A DNA stretch of 64,000 nucleotides from Limnohabitans sp. Jir61 (GTDB taxonomy: Bacteria > Pseudomonadota > Gammaproteobacteria > Burkholderiales > Burkholderiaceae_C): positions 1-64,000 of the forward strand of contig NZ_NESD01000001.1 in NCBI RefSeq assembly GCF_003063545.1, in the 5' to 3' direction. The translations under genes and the position numbers were made by a program. The number at the start of each line of letters is the position of its first letter. The stretch's first letter is position 1. Below are positions 62,730 to 64,000 of the stretch, piece by piece. The notes under the pieces were generated by a model. The model had not been told where the DNA came from, did no database searches, and was given only the letters and a program-made list of their open reading frames with translations.

Positions 62730-63134
62730 ATGAACGGTGCCCAGCATTGCCCTTGTGGCCGTGTGGATGCCAAGAATCGCGCTGTGGCCTATGCCAATTG
62801 CTGCGGCCGTTTTGTTGACCACTTCGACACGACGGCTGCACCCAACGCCGAACACCTCATGCGCTCGCGTTACAGCGCGTTTGTGTTGGCGTGTGCTGAC
62901 TACTTGCTGGCCACATGGAACAGCAGCACACGGCCGGCATCGCTGGACTTTGATGTGGGCGCTAAGTGGCTAGGGCTTGAGGTGCGTGAGCACAAAGTCA
63001 CAGGTGCTGAAACAGCCGAGGTGGAGTTTGTTGCTCGTTGCCGTGTCGATAGCCGAGTCGTACGCTTGCACGAGCGCAGCCGCTTTGTGCGCGAAGATGG
63101 TCGCTGGTTTTATGTGGATGGCGATCAGTTCTAG
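62730..63134 (+). CDS. YchJ-like (UPF0225) protein with SEC-C-type cysteines
   Basis: This 134-residue protein has a cysteine-rich N-terminus CPCG...NCCGRF, resembling the zinc-binding SEC-C motif seen in YchJ. The following domain (HLMRSRYSAFVLACADYLLATW) has the NTF2-like fold signature of the family, ending in REDGRWFYVDGD. The function of YchJ proteins is not known. It starts 37 bp after the acyl-CoA dehydrogenase and ends 29 bp before the HAD phosphatase gene. Confidence 0.87.
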   Translation: MNGAQHCPCGRVDAKNRAVAYANCCGRFVDHFDTTAAPNAEHLMRSRYSAFVLACADYLLATWNSSTRPASLDFDVGAKWLGLEVREHKVTGAETAEVEFVARCRVDSRVVRLHERSRFVREDGRWFYVDGDQF

Positions 63135-63163
63135 TCCTTGCACGTGCCCCCGATAATCGGGAC

Positions 63164-63808
63164 ATGACATTTGAAGCAGTTTTATTTGATTGCGATGGCG
63201 TGCTGGTCGATAGCGAAGCCATCACCTGCGGCGCACTGCGCGACATGCTGGATGAAAACGGCTGGCGCCTGAGCTTGGCCGAATGCATGGCGCACTTCGT
63301 GGGCCACACCGTGCGTAGCCGTGCACCGCTGATCGAGGCGCACACAGGTAAGCCCCTGACCGACGCGTTCATGGATGAGTTCTATCGCCGCCGCAACATC
63401 CGCTTAGAAAGCGACATCACCGCCATCGACGGCATTCACGAAGCTGTGCGTCATTTGCATGAACGTTGCGAAGGCCGTATTGCCGTGGCATCAGGCGCAG
63501 ATCGTTACAAAGTCGAGATGATGTTGCAACGTGTGGGCCTCGCTCAGTTTTTTGAAGGCCGCATCTTCAGTGGCCACGAGATGCCGCGCAGTAAGCCTTT
63601 TCCCGATGTGTACTTAGCAGCTGCTGCACACTTGCAAGTAGAGCCTGCGCGTTGCTTAGTGGTCGAAGATACGCCAGTGGGTATTGCTGCTGGTGTGGCT
63701 GCGGGTTCAATGGTATGGGCTTATGCGCCGCCACTAGCGCCCACTGAAGCGTTAGTGCTAGCGGGAGCCGCGCAAGTGTTTGCACATATGAACGACCTGC
63801 GTATCTAG
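63164..63808 (+). CDS. HAD superfamily phosphatase
   Basis: The 214-residue protein is a subfamily IA haloacid dehalogenase-type hydrolase. Motif I is FDCDGVLVDSE (nucleophile D10, acid D12), motif II is AVASGADR, motif III lysine is in PRSKPFPDVY, and motif IV is VVEDTPVGIAAG. A helical cap domain spans about residues 18-85. The sequence resembles sugar phosphatase/phosphoglycolate phosphatase-like members such as YieH, but specificity cannot be assigned. It is convergent with the AraC-type gene, 25 bp apart. Confidence 0.88.
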   Translation: MTFEAVLFDCDGVLVDSEAITCGALRDMLDENGWRLSLAECMAHFVGHTVRSRAPLIEAHTGKPLTDAFMDEFYRRRNIRLESDITAIDGIHEAVRHLHERCEGRIAVASGADRYKVEMMLQRVGLAQFFEGRIFSGHEMPRSKPFPDVYLAAAAHLQVEPARCLVVEDTPVGIAAGVAAGSMVWAYAPPLAPTEALVLAGAAQVFAHMNDLRI

Positions 63809-63833
63809 CGCAACGTTCAAGTGATAACGGCCG

Positions 63834-64000
63834 TTAAGCGCTTTGCCGGAAGGTTTCAGGCGCTTTCCCTGTCCAAGTTTTGAACGCCCGAATAAAACTC
63901 TTCTCGTTCGAAAAGCCCACCTCAGCCGCGACTTGTTTGAGAGGTTTGTTCGTGCGCAGTAACAGCGCACGCGCACGTTGCTCGCGCACGCTGTCTTTGA
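63834..64000 (-). CDS. AraC family transcriptional regulator, C-terminal part (start outside window)
   Basis: The last 54 residues of a minus-strand frame ending in TAA at 63834-63836 are seen. They contain LLLRTNKPLKQVAAEVGFSN and then EKSFIRAFKTWTGKAPETFR, the second helix-turn-helix and closing signature of AraC/XylS regulators (the usual form is FxxxSxFxRxFKxxxGxxPxxFR). The sensor domain and first helix-turn-helix lie beyond the window, so the target is unknown. It is convergent with the HAD phosphatase. Confidence 0.9.
   Translation of the reverse strand, partial: KDSVREQRARALLLRTNKPLKQVAAEVGFSNEKSFIRAFKTWTGKAPETFRQSA

Noticed and set aside
63758-63976. A 72-codon minus-strand frame at the right end
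   Set aside because: It is in a different frame from the AraC-type C-terminus that ends at 63834, which carries the recognisable helix-turn-helix signature.

Overview
The window is chromosomal DNA from a betaproteobacterium of the Burkholderiales, most likely Comamonadaceae. The 16S rRNA, the order tuf / tRNA-Trp / secE / nusG / rplKAJL / rpoBC, the rsmB-DUF4390-ntrY-ntrX run and the corC-lnt-glyQS-gmhB-plsC run all fit that family. A planktonic freshwater genus such as Limnohabitans or Rhodoferax is plausible, but this is inference; no database was searched. Almost all DNA is ordinary core genome. No transposase, integrase, phage gene or CRISPR array was seen.

Layout. 1-12,602 is the transcription/translation super-operon: the 3' end of tuf, tRNA-Trp, secE, nusG, rplK, rplA, rplJ, rplL, rpoB and rpoC, closed by a strong terminator. 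12,638-18,114 holds a LemA-like protein followed by a tightly coupled run: rsmB, a DUF4390 protein, an NtrY-type sensor kinase and a short NtrX-type regulator that lacks the AAA+ domain. 18,135-26,635 carries an unassigned membrane protein, tRNA-Phe, rep helicase, an AEC permease, a small ferritin-like protein, priA, an AT-rich intergenic region with two DnaA-box-like sites, hemE and a CoA-binding protein. 26,669-33,408 has dsbD, a creatininase-family amidohydrolase, a histidine phosphatase, a DMT permease and an uup-type ABC-F ATPase.

33,500-44,816 contains two complete rRNA operons (16S, tRNA-Ile, tRNA-Ala, 23S, 5S) in direct tandem. Each identical block is 5,533 bp. They are separated by only 96 bp of unique sequence and appear to differ at one base, in the 5S gene. 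This is the most unusual structure in the window. Directly after it is a visibly AT-richer metallo-beta-lactamase-fold gene facing the rRNA terminator, then a GNAT acetyltransferase.

46,714-54,768 is an envelope and translation cluster: corC, lnt, glyQ, glyS, gmhB, plsC and a YgjP-like metalloprotease. 54,797-62,692 is an acyl-CoA and leucine catabolism region: a LiuR-type MerR regulator behind a perfect palindrome, a PaaI-type thioesterase, isovaleryl-CoA dehydrogenase, an LtaS-like membrane phosphotransferase, beta-carbonic anhydrase, a thiolase, a short-chain dehydrogenase and a second acyl-CoA dehydrogenase. The window ends with a YchJ-like protein, a HAD phosphatase and the C-terminal part of an AraC-type regulator.

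I found no clearly undescribed multi-gene system. The best leads are the near-identical tandem rRNA operons with different upstream promoters, the AAA+-less NtrX, the ferritin-like protein with no encapsulin nearby, and the priA-hemE intergenic region.
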